From Promicromonospora sp042731755 (lineage in GTDB: Bacteria; Actinomycetota; Actinomycetes; Actinomycetales; Cellulomonadaceae): a stretch of 64,000 bases of DNA. The notes beneath the pieces were generated by a model, which was not told where the DNA came from, searched no databases, and saw only the letters and a program-made list of their open reading frames with translations. Positions 32,884 through 40,773 of this stretch are shown here, piece by piece; within the stretch, counting starts at the first letter, position 1; each line of letters opens with the position of its first letter. The stretch covers positions 62,001 through 126,000 of the forward strand of contig NZ_JBHWLR010000014.1 in NCBI RefSeq assembly GCF_042731755.1, given 5' to 3'. Made by a program: the position numbers and the translations under genes.

Positions 32884-33070
32884 TTGAACCGTTCTGCCCT
32901 TTCACCCGTCGTACGGGGCAGAGGCCGATATCCGGTCGGCCTGCGAACGAGAGGGGCGGAGCGTGCGCACTGGGGCAAAGGTAGGCATCGGCGTCGGAGC
33001 GGCCGTGGTCGTGATCGGCGGGGCGGCGGCGATCTTCGGGCCGGGCCTGTACGCGGACTGGGCCAACGAG
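32884..33070 (+). repeat. Duplicated leader and N-terminus of yceI, copy 2 (intact gene)
   Basis: Partner of 27851-28036. The leader contains two conserved hairpins, TCTGCCC pairing with GGGGCAGA and GGCCGA pairing with TCGGCC, both preserved in the other copy. Confidence 0.85.
32885..32913 (+). promoter_or_regulatory. ECF-type promoter of yceI
   Basis: TGAACC (32885-32890), 16 bases, then CGTCGTA (32907-32913). This matches the general ECF promoter form (AAC-containing -35, CGTC -10). The gene for an ECF sigma factor lies 0.8 kb downstream in the same direction, so autoregulation is likely. In the duplicated copy at 27852 the -10 reads CGCAGTA. Confidence 0.55.
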
Positions 33071-33646
33071 GCCGCCGCGGAGGAGCCGAGCCTGGCGGCG
33101 TCGGCGGCACCGCTGCCCGACGCCGAGGCGGCCGCCGGGACCTGGACGGTGACCGACGGGTCGTTCGCGGGCTACCGCGTCGAGGAGGTGCTGCAGGGCG
33201 AGGACGTGACCGTGACCGGGCGCACCGAGGACGTCACCGGGTCGGTGACCGTCGCGGACGGCGCGATCAGCGCCGCCGACATCACGGTGGACATCGCGAG
33301 CGTGGCCACCGACGAGGCCAACCGCGACGGGTACTTCCGCGACACCGCGATGGAGGTCGGCCAGTTCCCGACCGCGACGTTCGTGCTCACCGAGCCGGCG
33401 CCCATCGAGGCGGGCGCCACGGCGGTGGAGCTGACCGGCGACCTGACCGTGCACGGCGTCACGCAGACGGCCACGTTCGACGCCGAGGTCGCGGGCGACG
33501 CGACCAGCGGCGACCCGGTGCAGGTGGTGGGCAGCGTGCCGATCACGTTCGAGGACTTCGGCGTCGAGGCGCCGGACCTCGGGTTCGTGACGGTGGAGGA
33601 TGAGGGCAGCATCGAGTTCTCGCTGCAGCTGGCCCCCGGCCAGTGA
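32963..33646 (+). CDS. YceI-family protein with membrane anchor
   Basis: 227-residue secreted or membrane-tethered lipocalin-like protein of the YceI family, which binds isoprenoid-type lipids. An N-terminal hydrophobic anchor (VGIGVGAAVVVIGGAAAIFG) is followed by the YceI domain: GTWTVTDGSFAGYRVEEVL, VTGRTEDVTGSVTVADG, YFRDTAMEVGQFPTATFVL and LTVHGVTQTATFDAEV. GTG start with GAGAGGGGCGGAGC upstream. Co-oriented with an ECF sigma and anti-sigma gene and probably under that sigma's control, suggesting a role in envelope stress. Confidence 0.92.
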   Translation: MRTGAKVGIGVGAAVVVIGGAAAIFGPGLYADWANEAAAEEPSLAASAAPLPDAEAAAGTWTVTDGSFAGYRVEEVLQGEDVTVTGRTEDVTGSVTVADGAISAADITVDIASVATDEANRDGYFRDTAMEVGQFPTATFVLTEPAPIEAGATAVELTGDLTVHGVTQTATFDAEVAGDATSGDPVQVVGSVPITFEDFGVEAPDLGFVTVEDEGSIEFSLQLAPGQ

Positions 33647-33714
33647 CGACGCGGTAGCGACCCGACCGGTCGACGAACACACCGAGTAGCCGACACACAC
33701 GGAAGGAGCCGCTC

Positions 33715-34218
33715 GTGGGTGCCGAGGACGAGCTCCTCGAGGCGGTGCACGACACGCACGCCGACGCGCTGTACCGGTACGTCGTGCGCCGCACGGGCGA
33801 CGAGGAGGAGGCGCGCGACGTGGTGCAGGAGACCCTCCTGCGCGCGTGGCGCAACCCCGAGGTGCTGGAACGGTCGGAGGACTCCGTGCGCGCCTGGCTG
33901 TTCACGGTGGCGCGGAACCTCTCGGTCGACCACCTCCGCAGCGCCCGCCGCACCCGCGAGCGCTCCACCGGGCACCTGCCCGACCGCGAGGAGCGCGACA
34001 CCACGCAGTCCGTGCTGGACTCGTGGCTGGTGGCCGACGCGCTGCTGTCGCTCTCGCCGTCACACCGGGCGGTGGTGGTGGGCGCGTACTACGGGGGACG
34101 TTCGGTGGCCGAGCTCTCGACCGAGCTGGGCGTCCCCGCCGGGACGGTCAAGTCGCGGCTGCACTACGGGCTGCGCGCGCTGCGCCTGGCCCTGCAGGAG
34201 AAAGGAGTCACGGCATGA
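33715..34218 (+). CDS. ECF RNA polymerase sigma factor
   Basis: 167-residue group 4 sigma factor. Region 2 is clear (DALYRYVVRRTGDEEEARDVVQETLLRAW, then RAWLFTVARNLSVDHLRSARR) and region 4 has the helix-turn-helix LSPSHRAVVVGAYYGGRSVAELSTELGVPAGTVKSRLHYGLRAL. Resembles the SigK/SigL class of actinobacteria. GTG start with AAGGAG upstream. Its stop overlaps the start of the anti-sigma gene (ATGA), typical of a co-produced pair. Confidence 0.95.
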   Translation: MGAEDELLEAVHDTHADALYRYVVRRTGDEEEARDVVQETLLRAWRNPEVLERSEDSVRAWLFTVARNLSVDHLRSARRTRERSTGHLPDREERDTTQSVLDSWLVADALLSLSPSHRAVVVGAYYGGRSVAELSTELGVPAGTVKSRLHYGLRALRLALQEKGVTA

Positions 34219-35027
34219 TCCCCGCGGGAGAGTCAGGGGGTGGCGGCGACCGGTACGCCGAGTGGGACGCGGCCTACGTGCTCGGCGCCCTGAGCCCGAG
34301 CGACCGGCGCGCCTACGAGCGGCACCTCGCTGAGTGCGCGGCATGCCGCGCGGCGGTGGCGGAGCTCGCCGGACTGCCGGGCCTGCTCGGCACCATCAGC
34401 CCGGCGCACGCGCAGGCGCTCGTCGAGGAGGCGCCGGACCCGGCAGTCTCGCCCGGCCCGGCCGACGTCGTGCCGCTCACGAGCCTCGCCCGCGCCGCCC
34501 GCCGGTCCCGGCTCCGCCGGCGTGCGCTGGGCGCAGTGGCCGCGAGCGTTCTTGTGGTCGCCGGGGCGGTGGGCGGTTCGGCGCTCACCGCGGGCGGCCT
34601 GTTCGGCACGCCGGACGGCGGGGTGCCGGACGCCGGGGGCACCACCCCGCCGTCGGCCACTGCCACTGCCACCACCGCGGCCGAGGCCCGGACCATCGAG
34701 CTGCGGCCGGTGGCCGGGGCGGACATGCGCGCGGAGGTGGTGGTGACGCCCACCACCTGGGGCACCAAGTTCAAGTGGTCCTGCCACTACCCGCCCAACC
34801 CCGGGGAGCAGCCGCCCGAGGGCGCGTACATCCCACCCGAGCCGATCCGGTACGAGCTCGTGCTCGTCGGGCGGGACGGCGCGCGGACGGTCGCGGCGAC
34901 GTGGTCGTGGTCGGGCGGCCAGACGACGGGGCTGGACGCGTCGACGGCCGTGTCGCTCACCGACATGGACCGCATCGAGATCACGCTCGACGGGCACGAG
35001 GAGGCGCTGGCGTCGGCCACGCTGTGA
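34215..35027 (+). CDS. Zinc-finger anti-sigma factor, RskA-like
   Basis: 270-residue membrane anti-sigma factor. The cytoplasmic N-terminus carries the ZAS motif HLAECAACRAA (His-x3-Cys-x2-Cys), preceded by AAYVLGALSPSDRRAYERHL. One membrane helix (ALGAVAASVLVVAGAVGGSAL) near residue 100 leads to a Thr/Pro-rich linker and an extracytoplasmic RskA-like domain (IELRPVAGADMRAEVVVTP, YELVLVGRDGARTVAATWSW). It should hold the sigma factor inactive until envelope stress triggers cleavage. Confidence 0.93.
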   Translation: MIPAGESGGGGDRYAEWDAAYVLGALSPSDRRAYERHLAECAACRAAVAELAGLPGLLGTISPAHAQALVEEAPDPAVSPGPADVVPLTSLARAARRSRLRRRALGAVAASVLVVAGAVGGSALTAGGLFGTPDGGVPDAGGTTPPSATATATTAAEARTIELRPVAGADMRAEVVVTPTTWGTKFKWSCHYPPNPGEQPPEGAYIPPEPIRYELVLVGRDGARTVAATWSWSGGQTTGLDASTAVSLTDMDRIEITLDGHEEALASATL

Positions 35028-35032
35028 CGCCG

Positions 35033-35100
35033 GGGCTCAGTGGTGCGCGGACAGGAGAGGTGCACGGGCTCAGTGGTGCGCGGGCTCAGTGGCGCGCCGG
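35033..35100. repeat. Three-unit repeat of the reductase stop region
   Basis: GGGCTCAGTGGTGCGCGG at 35033-35050 and 35066-35083, and a variant at 35082-35100. The last copy contains the end of the F420-type reductase gene (its stop is the complement of 35086-35088); the other two are downstream. Confidence 0.8.
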
Positions 35101-35568
35101 CTCGTCCCACCGCTCCAGGACCACGACGGGCGTCTCGGTGGTGCGGAGCGCGGCGTAGTCGTCGAGCCGGGCGTCGTAGTCGCGCCACCTGGCCCAGAGC
35201 CGGTCGTGCTCGGCGCCCTGCGCCGCGTGGGCGCGCACAGTGCGCGAGTCCTCGTCGACGAGGTCCACGGTGGCCTCGGGGTGCAGCCGCAGGTTGAGCC
35301 ACCAGCTGGGGTGGCCCTGGGCCCAGCCGTTCATGGCCAGCGTGACGAGGTCCGGGCCGTCCTCGACGTAGGCGACGATCACGCTGTGCTCGCACCCGGT
35401 GCGGCGTCCGGTGGTGGTCAGGCGCATCATGCCCCAGCGGTGCCCCTTGGGCCGCCGGAGCCCGAGCCGGCCGCCGCTGGCGCGGTACAGGCCGCGGTGG
35501 ACCTGCCAGGCGAGCCGCACGAACCAGCGCGGCGGGATCCGCGGTGCTGACGTGACCTCGTCCGACAC
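35086..35568 (-). CDS. DDN-type F420-dependent nitroreductase-family protein
   Basis: 160-residue protein of the deazaflavin (F420H2)-dependent reductase family, a split beta-barrel. Diagnostic stretches are MRLTTTGRRTGCEHSVIVAYVEDGPDLVTLAMNGWAQGHPSWWLNLRLHPEATVDL, best read as its strand-loop-strand core, with the Gly-Arg-Arg-Thr-Gly motif binding the cofactor phosphate. GTG 35568 has GGAGG eight bases upstream and is preferred over the ATG at 35604. It implies that the organism makes F420. Likely quinone or xenobiotic reduction. Confidence 0.88.
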   Translation of the reverse strand: MSDEVTSAPRIPPRWFVRLAWQVHRGLYRASGGRLGLRRPKGHRWGMMRLTTTGRRTGCEHSVIVAYVEDGPDLVTLAMNGWAQGHPSWWLNLRLHPEATVDLVDEDSRTVRAHAAQGAEHDRLWARWRDYDARLDDYAALRTTETPVVVLERWDEPARH

Positions 35569-35610
35569 GGTGACCACCTCCGGTGCTGACTCCAGGGTAG
35601 GCATGCGCCC

Positions 35611-35656
35611 CGGGTCAGACGTACAGGTCCCCCGGGTGACCTGTGCGTCTGACCCG
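35611..35656. repeat. Palindrome family D, copy 1
   Basis: Inverted repeat with arms CGGGTCAGACGTACAGGTC (35611-35629) and 35638-35656, one mismatch, 8-base loop. A related element is at 50940-50979. It lies just after endonuclease I, so a terminator role is plausible. Confidence 0.8.
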
Positions 35657-35673
35657 TGGGCGGGGTCGGCCGG

Positions 35674-36531
35674 TCAGCCCCAGATGGCGTCGGCCCACTC
35701 CGGGTGGTCGACGAACGGGTTGCGGTTTTGCTGGAACTGCTCGTAGATGACGTCGTTCCGGTGGGCCTCGAACGAGGACACCGGGTCGGCGTCGTTCCAC
35801 TCCAGCAGCGTGGAGAGCTTGCCGTGGTACGGGGCGGAGCCGTTGTTCACGGTGTCGTTCGGCTCCAGGTCGGCGAAACTGTCCTCGCCCTCCCAGCGCA
35901 CGGCCATGTAGAGGATCATGCGCGCGACGTCGCCCTTGACGTCGTCGCGGGGCTCGAACGAGTCCGCGTCGGTGTAGTTGCCGGGCGCACCGGAGACCGC
36001 GCTGCCGCCCTCGTCGAAGTCCTTGTTGCCGCGGACGCCGTTGACCTGGACGTCGGCCGGGCGCAGGTGGTGCAGGTCGGTGCCCGGCCCCGTGGACGTG
36101 CCGAAGTCGCCGTGCGACTTGGCCCAGACGTGCTCCCGGTTCCAGTCGCCGACGTCGCCGCCGTTGAGGCTCTTGGCCCGCGACTCGCCGCTGTACAGGA
36201 GGATGACGTTGTCCGGGTTGGCCGGGTCCTCGTCGGTGGCCATCAGGCCGTCCCACACCTCGTCGTAGGAGACGGCGTCGGCGTCGCTGATGATGTCGTT
36301 CAGCTCGGCCTTGAGCGCCTCGCCCGTCAGGCCCGCGGCGCTGTCGTAGTAGCCGGCGGGGACCTCGGCGGCGTCCTGCACGACGACGTCCGAGGGCGCC
36401 TCGGTCGACGTCGTCGCGTCCTGCGCGACAGCGCCCGGCGCCGCCAGGACCCCGGCCGCGATCGCGAGCGCCGCCGGCCCGCCCCACCGGACCCGACCCA
36501 GACCCCGTGCCCGTACGAGACGTGTGCGCAT
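35674..36531 (-). CDS. Secreted endonuclease I
   Basis: 285-residue exported nuclease of the endonuclease I (EndA/NucM) family that degrades extracellular DNA. Signal peptide with AVAQDATT cleavage region near residue 36. The beta-beta-alpha metal finger is in WNREHVWAKSHGDFG followed by DLHHLRPADVQVNGVRGNKDFDE, with the catalytic His and Asn ligands; the C-terminus has VKGDVARMILYMAVRWEG and LLEWNDADPVSSFEAHRNDVIY, both diagnostic. Single-gene unit; palindromes lie on both sides. Confidence 0.93.
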   Translation of the reverse strand: MRTRLVRARGLGRVRWGGPAALAIAAGVLAAPGAVAQDATTSTEAPSDVVVQDAAEVPAGYYDSAAGLTGEALKAELNDIISDADAVSYDEVWDGLMATDEDPANPDNVILLYSGESRAKSLNGGDVGDWNREHVWAKSHGDFGTSTGPGTDLHHLRPADVQVNGVRGNKDFDEGGSAVSGAPGNYTDADSFEPRDDVKGDVARMILYMAVRWEGEDSFADLEPNDTVNNGSAPYHGKLSTLLEWNDADPVSSFEAHRNDVIYEQFQQNRNPFVDHPEWADAIWG

Positions 36532-36676
36532 CGTCGACCTCCGTGTGCGACGGCCCGCGACCCCCTGCGGGCCTCGGCGCCTCGCTCACCCTGACACGGC
36601 GCGGCCCTGACCTGAGGTGACATCAGTAAACTTTGGGTGAAATCTACTGACAAGACGTACTTTCACCCCGGGGCGG

Positions 36677-36727
36677 ACCATGCACTTGCTGCCAGAACCA
36701 GCCAGATCCTGGCAGCAGGTGCATGGT
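36677..36727. repeat. Palindrome family E
   Basis: 19-bp arms ACCATGCACTTGCTGCCAG (36677-36695) and 36709-36727 with one mismatch, 13-base loop. A smaller inverted repeat GGGTGAAA/TTTCACCC (36635-36642, 36661-36668) precedes it and a short GGCCGACG direct repeat follows (36730-36775). Found downstream of the SDR gene and upstream of endonuclease I. Confidence 0.8.
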
Positions 36728-36783
36728 TCGTGGCGGCGGCCGACGGCGGCCGACGACGGCCGACGGCGGTCAGTCGGACCCGA

Positions 36784-37554
36784 TCAGCCGGCGACGACCG
36801 CCACGTTGGCGCGGCCGCCGTCGACGTCGAGCGTCGCGCCGTGGACGAAGGCCGCATCGTCGGAGGCGAGGTAGACCACCGCCGCGCCGATCGCGGCCGG
36901 GTGGCCCGGGCCGCCCGCGGGTGTGCCGGAGGTCATCGCGCCCGCGAAGTCGGCGGCGGGGTCCAGCTCCGGCGGCCGGATGACGCCCGGCGAGACCGCG
37001 TTGACGCGCACGCCCTGCGGCCCGAACTCGGCCGCCCACGAGCGGGTCAGCGACTCCAGCGCGCTCTTGGTCGAGGCGTACAGCCCGCCGAGCGGCGTGG
37101 CGAGGCGGGCCACCCAGGAGCCGAGGTTGATGATCGTGCCGCCGCCGTCGGCCACCATGCGGGGCGCCACGACCTGGGTGAGGAAGTAGGGCGCCTTGAC
37201 GTTCACGGCGTAGTAGCGGTCGAAGGTCGCGGAGTCGGTGCCGGCCAGGTGCACGGTGGGCGCGTAGATCCCGGCGTTGTTCACCAGGATGTCGAGCCGC
37301 CCGCCGAGCACCTCGGTGGCCGCGCCGGCCAGGCCGTGGCTCGCCTCCGGGCTGCCGTCGAGGTCGGCCGCGACGAAGTCGGCCTTGCCGCCGCGCGCCC
37401 GGATCCCGGCTACGACCTCCTCGCCGCGCTCCACGCTGCGCCCGGAGACGACGACGTGCGCCCCCTCCGCGCCGAGCGCCTCGGCGATCGCCCGTCCGAT
37501 GTTGCTGGTGGACCCGGTCACGAGGGCGGTCCGGCCCTGCAGTCGCTGTGTCAT
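36784..37554 (-). CDS. Short-chain dehydrogenase/reductase
   Basis: 256-residue SDR oxidoreductase. Cofactor motif ALVTGSTSNIGRAIAEALG, NNAG motif DILVNNAGIYAP, catalytic Ser in INLGSWVA, YxxxK in LYASTKSALES and the C-terminal DVDGGRANVAVVAG. The ATG at 37554 is selected; the upstream alternative would read through the operator. Divergent from a TetR gene with an intervening palindrome, so probably repressed by it. Substrate unknown. Confidence 0.92.
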   Translation of the reverse strand: MTQRLQGRTALVTGSTSNIGRAIAEALGAEGAHVVVSGRSVERGEEVVAGIRARGGKADFVAADLDGSPEASHGLAGAATEVLGGRLDILVNNAGIYAPTVHLAGTDSATFDRYYAVNVKAPYFLTQVVAPRMVADGGGTIINLGSWVARLATPLGGLYASTKSALESLTRSWAAEFGPQGVRVNAVSPGVIRPPELDPAADFAGAMTSGTPAGGPGHPAAIGAAVVYLASDDAAFVHGATLDVDGGRANVAVVAG

Positions 37555-37579
37555 GCCCGCGACGCTAGGAACCCATTTT

Positions 37580-37595
37580 TGGACTAGCAAGTCCA
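37580..37595. promoter_or_regulatory. TetR operator candidate (SDR/TetR pair)
   Basis: TGGACTAGCAAGTCCA: six-base arms TGGACT/AGTCCA around AGCA, midway between the divergent SDR and tetR genes. Confidence 0.65.
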
Positions 37596-37619
37596 GAAGA
37601 TCGGCCGTACCGTCGCCGT

Positions 37620-38204
37620 GTGAAGCTCACCCCGAAGGGCCAGGCGACCCGGCAGCGCATCATCGAGGGCGCCGCCGAGTACCTGCGCGGCAACAGCCCG
37701 GGCAGCGTCACGCTGGACGACGTCGGAGCGGTGACCCGCACCAGCAAGGGCCAGATCTTCCACTACTTCCCGGACGGCAAGGAGGGGCTGCTGCTCGCTG
37801 TCGCACGGTACGAGGCGGACGGCGTGCTGACCGACCAGGAGCCGCACCTCAGCGCGCTCGACTCGTGGGAGTCGTGGACGGCGTGGCGCGACAGCGTCGT
37901 CGCCCGGTACCGCGCCCAGGGCCGGCACTGCCCGCTCGGCGCGCTCATGGACCAGATGTCGGGCTCGCCCGGCACCGCCGAGGTGATCACGGAGCTGCTC
38001 GGCCAGTGGCAGCGGGCGATCCGCGCCGGCGTCGTCTCGATGCAGGGCAGCGGCCAGGTGCGCGCGGACCTGGACCCCGACCGGACGGCGGCGGCCTTCG
38101 TCGCCGGGATCCAGGGCGGGGTCCAGGTGCTGCGCGCCACGGGCCGGTCCGACCAGCTCGAGGCGTCGTTCGACCTGCTGATCGACTACCTGCGCAGGGC
38201 CTGA
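37620..38204 (+). CDS. TetR-family regulator
   Basis: 194-residue repressor. Helix-turn-helix: RQRIIEGAAEYLRGNSPGSVTLDDVGAVTRTSKGQIFHYFPDGK, an atypical but recognisable TetR recognition helix ending HYF. The C-terminal domain has the CPLGAL segment seen in the TetR_C_16/LmrA-YxaF-type group. GTG start at 37620. Divergent from the SDR gene and presumably controls it and itself through the palindrome at 37580-37595. Confidence 0.92.
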   Translation: MKLTPKGQATRQRIIEGAAEYLRGNSPGSVTLDDVGAVTRTSKGQIFHYFPDGKEGLLLAVARYEADGVLTDQEPHLSALDSWESWTAWRDSVVARYRAQGRHCPLGALMDQMSGSPGTAEVITELLGQWQRAIRAGVVSMQGSGQVRADLDPDRTAAAFVAGIQGGVQVLRATGRSDQLEASFDLLIDYLRRA

Positions 38205-38210
38205 GCCCGG

Positions 38211-38268
38211 CGCGCGGGCCTACCGTTGGGGCCGGCCGCGCAGACCTACCGCGTGGGCGGGCCTACCG
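38211..38268. repeat. Three copies of the sulfatase stop region
   Basis: CCTACCG, preceded by G/C-rich GCGCGGG-like sequence, occurs at 38219, 38245 and 38262; the last contains the stop codon of the sulfatase gene (complement of 38263-38265). Spacing is irregular (26 and 17 bases). Confidence 0.6.
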
Positions 38269-39771
38269 CGCCGCGTACGTCGTCTCGTCCAGCCCCGACT
38301 GGGTCGGGTCGTGGTCCACCTCGCCGACGTCGTACATCGTGGTCATCCAGTGGTAGAAGTTGTCGCCGCGGTCCCGGAGCAGCCGGTAGAGGCGCCCCAT
38401 CATGCGGTGCCGCACGTCCGCGAGCGCCGGGTCGCCGTAGGCGTTGGTCAGCTCGTCGGGGTCTGCGTGCAGGTCGTAGAGCTCGTTGACGGAGTCCGGG
38501 TTGACCACGAGCTTGTACCGGTCCTCCCGCAGCATGCGCTGCGGGTAGGGGAAGTGGTGCCCGTGGAACTCGCACACGATGTCGGGCTGCCACTCGACGT
38601 CGTCCCCGTGGGCCAGCGGGAGCAGGCTGCGCGAGTCCACGGCAGGCGCGGGGTCGATGCCGGCCAGCTCCAGGATCGTGGCCGTGCAGTCCAGCAGGCT
38701 CACGAACTCGGTGCGCACCTGGCCCGCCGGGCCGCCCGGGACCCGCAGCAGGCCGGGCGTGCGGTAGATGTCCTCGTACATGGCCGGGCCCTTGTCGTGC
38801 AGCCGGTGGGCGCCGGTGAACTCGCCGTGGTCGCACGTGAAGAACACGGCGGTGTCGTCCACCAGGCCCAGCCGCTCCAGGGCGTCCAGCACGCGGCCGA
38901 TCTGCTGGTCGATGAGCGTCACGTAGCCCCAGTAGACCGCGATGAGCTTGCGCGTCACCTCGATCGGCATGGTGTCGAACGTCCAGTGCGCGCTGTAGTT
39001 GGCCTGCACGGGCGGCTTGCCCTCGAAGGTCTCCGCGATCGAGGCGGGCAGCTCGACGTCGGCCGGGTCGAACAGGTCGAAGTACTCGTCCGGCACGATG
39101 TACGGCAGGTGCGGCCCGAAGAAGCTCAGCTCCAGGAAGAACGGCCGCTCCCCCGACCGGTACTCGTCGGCGTACCGCTCCAGCAGCTCGATGGTGCGGG
39201 TCGCCAGGTAGTGCTCGAACGTGGCCTCGACCGGCTGGTGCAGCCGGGCCGCAAGGAGGTTGCCCGGCCCGCCGTTGGGCAGCGTGCCGCGCACCCGGTC
39301 GCTGATCTCGTACGGCGGCAGGTCGCGGGTGGCCAGGTACGCCAGGTAGTCCGCGTTGTCGACGGGGTTGTGCCACCCGGGCAGGTCCGGCCCGTCGAAC
39401 CCGAAGGACGCGGCGTTCCGCTCCGTGCCGGCATGCCACTTGCCCACCAGGCCGGTGTTGTACCCGTGCTCCCGCAGGGCCTCGACGAAGGTGAACGTGC
39501 CGTCGGCCAGGTCCTCCTGGTAGCCCACGTTGCGCTCGTGGTTCGCCAGCACCCGGTGCCGGAACGGCGCCTGCCCGGTGAGCAGGCTCGCGCGCGACGG
39601 CGTGCAGATCGCCGTCGGCGTGTACCAGCGGTCGAACCGGGTGCCCGACGCCGCGAGCCGGTCGAGCACCGGCGTGGACGCGCGCGGGTTGCCGTAGGCG
39701 CCCAGCGTGTCGGCCCGGTGCTGGTCGGTCATCAGGAACAGGACGTTCTTGCCGCCCACCGGGTCACTCAC
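38263..39771 (-). CDS. Sulfatase (formylglycine type)
   Basis: 502-residue sulfate-ester hydrolase. The sulfatase signature I is present as CTPSRASLLTGQ (about residue 56), with the Cys to be converted to formylglycine, and the metal ligands in NVLFLMTDQHRADTLG and FFTCDHGEFTGAHRL. No signal peptide, so it acts on an imported sulfate ester in the cytoplasm. GTG start overlaps the end of the upstream binding-protein gene by eight bases. Being last in an operon with a sulfonate/nitrate-type importer and a ROK regulator, it probably desulfates the imported compound; whether that is an aryl sulfate or sulfated sugar is open. Confidence 0.92.
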   Translation of the reverse strand: MSDPVGGKNVLFLMTDQHRADTLGAYGNPRASTPVLDRLAASGTRFDRWYTPTAICTPSRASLLTGQAPFRHRVLANHERNVGYQEDLADGTFTFVEALREHGYNTGLVGKWHAGTERNAASFGFDGPDLPGWHNPVDNADYLAYLATRDLPPYEISDRVRGTLPNGGPGNLLAARLHQPVEATFEHYLATRTIELLERYADEYRSGERPFFLELSFFGPHLPYIVPDEYFDLFDPADVELPASIAETFEGKPPVQANYSAHWTFDTMPIEVTRKLIAVYWGYVTLIDQQIGRVLDALERLGLVDDTAVFFTCDHGEFTGAHRLHDKGPAMYEDIYRTPGLLRVPGGPAGQVRTEFVSLLDCTATILELAGIDPAPAVDSRSLLPLAHGDDVEWQPDIVCEFHGHHFPYPQRMLREDRYKLVVNPDSVNELYDLHADPDELTNAYGDPALADVRHRMMGRLYRLLRDRGDNFYHWMTTMYDVGEVDHDPTQSGLDETTYAAR

Positions 39772-40765
39772 CGGCCTTGACGAACTGGTCGCCGAGGTAG
39801 AACTCGGAAGGGTCCACGGCCTCGGGGAGCTGCCCGGAGCCCACGAAGTAGTCCTGCATGCCGGTCAGCCAGGTGTCGGCGGTGCCGTCCTGCGTCAGCG
39901 CGTCCACGTCGTCCGCCGAGAGGATGTCGACATTGGCGGCGTCGGCCTCGACGTCGGCGGGCTCGAGGTCGTTGAACGCGGCGGTGAGCGCGATCGCCTC
40001 GTCCATGTTCTCGGTGCGGTAGTCCATGGCCTCGCGCAGCACCTGCAGGACGGCGTCCACCTTCTCGGGCTCGTCGGCCACCACGTCGTTCCCGGCCACG
40101 AACGCCGTCGGGAACGCGACGGTCTCCTCGAAGTCGGTGTTCTGGGCGAGCTCGACCAGGTCGGGCACCTGCTCCTTGACGGTGGCGAGCGCCGGGTACC
40201 AGAAGCCCGCGGCGTCGACCTGCCCGGACGACAGCGCGGCCACGATGGCCGGCGGCTCCATGGGCACCAGCTCGACGTCGTCCTTGGTCATGCCCGCCTC
40301 CGCCAGCGCGAGCGTGAGGATCATGTCGCCCGACGTGCCCTCCGGCACGGCGACGGTCTTGCCCTTGAGGTCCTCGACGGAGTCGATGCCGGGCTGCGCG
40401 ACCACGCGGTCGGCCCGGCCGAGGGTGTTCAGCGCGACGATCTTGGCCTGCCCGGAGGCGGGCAGCCAGAACGCGCCGGGGCCGATGTAGCCGAAGTCGA
40501 GGTCACCCGTGCCGAGGGCCTGGATCTGGAGCGGCCCGTTGGTGAACGACGACGTCGTCACGTCGATGCCGTGCTCCGCCCACAGGCCCTGGTCCTCGGC
40601 GATGGCCAGCAGGCTGGTGCCGTTGAAGTCGGGGATGTAGCCGAAGTTGACCTCGATCGTCCCGTCCTCGCCCCCGGCGCCGCCCTCGGACGAGCAGGCG
40701 CCGAGGGACAGCACGAGGGCGAGGCCGGCGGCGGCCGCGCCGAGAGTTCTCCTGGAGATTCGCAT
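39764..40765 (-). CDS. ABC binding lipoprotein, SsuA/TauA/nitrate type
   Basis: 333-residue lipoprotein. Signal peptide TLGAAAAGLALVLSLGAC ends in a lipobox. The mature protein has the NMT1/SsuA-like fold: VNFGYIPDFNGTSLLAIAEDQGLWAEHGIDV and the ligand-site turn AVPEGTSGDMILTLALAEAGM. Members bind sulfonates, sulfate esters, nitrate or thiamine precursors; the adjacent sulfatase favours a sulfate ester. Operon order: ROK, permease, ATPase, this gene, sulfatase. Confidence 0.92.
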   Translation of the reverse strand: MRISRRTLGAAAAGLALVLSLGACSSEGGAGGEDGTIEVNFGYIPDFNGTSLLAIAEDQGLWAEHGIDVTTSSFTNGPLQIQALGTGDLDFGYIGPGAFWLPASGQAKIVALNTLGRADRVVAQPGIDSVEDLKGKTVAVPEGTSGDMILTLALAEAGMTKDDVELVPMEPPAIVAALSSGQVDAAGFWYPALATVKEQVPDLVELAQNTDFEETVAFPTAFVAGNDVVADEPEKVDAVLQVLREAMDYRTENMDEAIALTAAFNDLEPADVEADAANVDILSADDVDALTQDGTADTWLTGMQDYFVGSGQLPEAVDPSEFYLGDQFVKAGE

Positions 40766-40773
40766 GGGGGTCC

